Of a stretch of DNA of 6,951 bases, positions 5,487 to 6,951 are shown piece after piece (within the stretch, counting starts at the first letter, position 1; the number at the start of each line of letters is the position of its first letter). A program made the position numbers and the translations under genes. The notes beneath the pieces were generated by a model. It did not search any database. It was given only the letters and a program-made list of their open reading frames with translations, and had not been told where the DNA came from. Source of the stretch: an uncultured beta proteobacterium. GTDB taxonomy: Bacteria > Pseudomonadota > Gammaproteobacteria > Burkholderiales > Rhodocyclaceae. The DNA lies in contig CAIZHL010000238.1 of the NCBI GenBank assembly GCA_903932755.1, positions 1 through 6,951 of the forward strand, read 5' to 3'.

Positions 5487-6951
5487 CTATTTGCCCTTGG
5501 ACCACGAATCCTTCAGCGTCACGGTGCGATTGAACACCGGCACACCGGGCTTGGAGTCGACGCGGTCGGCGACGAAATAGCCGTGGCGTTCGAACTGGAA
5601 GCGATCCTCGGCGGCGGCGCCTTTCAGCGCGGCTTCGAGTTGCGCGGAAATGACCAGCTTCGAGTTCGGGTTGAGGTCGGCGATGAAGTCGCGGCCACCC
5701 TCGCCCGGGGCTTCGACGGCGAACAGGCGGTCGTAAAGGCGCACCTCCGCGGCATAGGCATGTTTGGCCGAAACCCAGTGGATGTTGCCCTTGACCTTGT
5801 AGGTGTCGGATCCCGGCGTACCGGATTTCGAGTCGGGCATGTACTCGCAATGCACGGCGGTGATGTTGCCGGCGGCATCATGGTCAGCACCGGTGCACTT
5901 GATGACGAAGCCGTAGCGCAGGCGCACCGTGTTGCCGGGGAAGAGGCGGAAATAGCCCTTGGACGGCGTCTCCATGAAGTCCTCTCGCTCGATCCACAAC
6001 TCCTTCGAAAAGGGCACCGGCCGTTTGCCCCACTCGGGCTTTTGCGGGTGGTTGGGGGCGAGGCATTCCTCTTCCTGCCCCTCCGGATAGTTGTCGATGA
6101 CCAGCTTGACCGGGTCGAGCACGGCGATGCGGCGCGGCGCGGTTTCGTTGAGATGGTCGCGCTGACATTCCTCCAGCACGCTGATGTCGATCCAGGAATC
6201 CGACTTGGTGACGCCGTTCATTTCGTTGAAGCGGCGGAAGCTGTCCGGCGTGAAGCCGCGGCGGCGCGCGCCGACCAGGGTCGGCAGGCGCGGGTCGTCC
6301 CAGCCGTCGACGTGCTTCTCCTCGACCAGTTGGATCAGCTTGCGCTTGGACAGCACGACATAGGAAAGATTGAGGCGGGCGAATTCGATCTGCTGCGGCA
6401 GGGGTGTGTTGACGCAGCCCAGTTCCGCCAGCCGCGCCAGCAGCCAGTCATAGAAGGGGCGCTGGTCCTCGAATTCCAGGGTACAGATCGAATGCGTGAT
6501 GTTTTCCAGCGCATCCTCGATGGGGTGGGCGAAGGTGTACATCGGGTACACGCAATACTTGTCGCCGGTATTGTGGTGCGTGGCGTGGCGAATGCGGTAG
6601 ATGGCCGGGTCGCGCAGATTGATGTTGGGCGCGGACATGTCGATTTTGGCGCGCAGGATGTGCGTACCGTCGGCAAATTCGCCGGCCTGCATGCGTTTGA
6701 ACAAATCCATGTTCTCGGCGACGGAGCGCTCGCGGAAGGGCGAGTTCTTGCCCGGCTGGGTCAGCGTGCCGCGGTTGGCGCGCATTTCCTCGGCCGACTG
6801 GCTGTCGACATAGGCGTGGCCGGCCTTGATCAGCGCTTCAGCCGATTGCAGCATCCAGTCGAAATAGTTGGAGGCGTAGTAAAGATTGGTTTCGCCGCCC
6901 TTTTCCCACGAGCAACCCAGCCATTTGACCGCATCAATGATCGAGTCGACG
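5487..6951 (-). CDS. glnS: Glutaminyl-tRNA synthetase, 5' partial
   Basis: This cytoplasmic class I aminoacyl-tRNA synthetase attaches glutamine to tRNA-Gln. The frame is open to the window edge: codons read through 6950 (Val-Asp-Ser-Ile-Ile-Asp...), so the Met at 6854 is internal. About 488 residues are present; by comparison with E. coli GlnRS from memory, roughly 85-95 N-terminal residues, including the HIGH motif, are missing. Clear matches include Arg-Gly-Thr-Leu-Thr-Gln-Pro-Gly-Lys-Asn-Ser-Pro, Leu-Arg-Ala-Lys-Ile-Asp-Met, the KMSKS-equivalent Leu-Ser-Lys-Arg-Lys (about 6339-6353), Gly-Trp-Asp-Asp-Pro-Arg, Asp-Pro-Val-Lys-Leu-Val-Ile and the beta-barrel anticodon-binding domain with Val-Lys-Gly-Asn-Ile-His-Trp-Val. 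The latter segments distinguish it from glutamyl-tRNA synthetases. The sequence looks intact and ordinary. It ends TAG at 5487-5489, followed by the DUF3617 gene on the same strand. Confidence 0.96.
   Translation of the reverse strand, partial: VDSIIDAVKWLGCSWEKGGETNLYYASNYFDWMLQSAEALIKAGHAYVDSQSAEEMRANRGTLTQPGKNSPFRERSVAENMDLFKRMQAGEFADGTHILRAKIDMSAPNINLRDPAIYRIRHATHHNTGDKYCVYPMYTFAHPIEDALENITHSICTLEFEDQRPFYDWLLARLAELGCVNTPLPQQIEFARLNLSYVVLSKRKLIQLVEEKHVDGWDDPRLPTLVGARRRGFTPDSFRRFNEMNGVTKSDSWIDISVLEECQRDHLNETAPRRIAVLDPVKLVIDNYPEGQEEECLAPNHPQKPEWGKRPVPFSKELWIEREDFMETPSKGYFRLFPGNTVRLRYGFVIKCTGADHDAAGNITAVHCEYMPDSKSGTPGSDTYKVKGNIHWVSAKHAYAAEVRLYDRLFAVEAPGEGGRDFIADLNPNSKLVISAQLEAALKGAAAEDRFQFERHGYFVADRVDSKPGVPVFNRTVTLKDSWSKGK

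Noticed and set aside
4978..5850. 290-codon minus-strand frame spanning the glnS end and the DUF3617 gene
   Set aside because: It overlaps two well-supported genes in a different frame, and its Arg/Pro-rich translation matches nothing.

Overview
The window looks like a high-GC betaproteobacterial chromosome, possibly near Rhodocyclales. This is inferred from the GC-rich codon use, the SecA and GlnRS sequences, and the presence of a DUF2946 / TonB-receptor locus; no rRNA or other phylogenetic marker is present. It has two halves that converge near position 1800. No tRNA, rRNA, CRISPR array, insertion sequence or phage gene was seen.

Plus-strand half (1-1712): the last codons of secA with its zinc-binding SEC-C tail, then mtnA (methylthioribose-1-phosphate isomerase) 4 bp later, then a class II aldolase whose ATG overlaps the mtnA stop (ATGA). 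The aldolase aligns with fuculose-1-phosphate aldolase rather than with the dehydratase MtnB. The pair therefore resembles a salvage shunt that cleaves 5-(methylthio)ribulose-1-phosphate, or 5-deoxyribulose-1-phosphate, to dihydroxyacetone phosphate and a small aldehyde, in place of the full methionine salvage pathway. No kinase or phosphorylase for the earlier step lies in the window. A GC-rich hairpin region (1719-1816) separates the converging units.

Minus-strand half (6951 down to 1825), in transcription order: glnS (5' end outside the window), a secreted DUF3617 protein with a methionine-rich segment, a candidate terminator (4806-4842), and a 4654-4886 gap that should hold a promoter. 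A three-gene unit follows: a DUF2946 protein with a His/Cys cluster, an unrecognised 124-aa very basic protein with a His-containing tail, and a 665-aa TonB-dependent outer-membrane receptor. DUF2946 proteins are commonly found beside copper-associated TonB receptors, so this unit is read as a probable metal (copper) acquisition or handling locus. The metal assignment rests on context and ligand-rich sequence only.

The most interesting parts are the compact mtnA-aldolase pair and the uncharacterised basic protein translated immediately before the TonB receptor.
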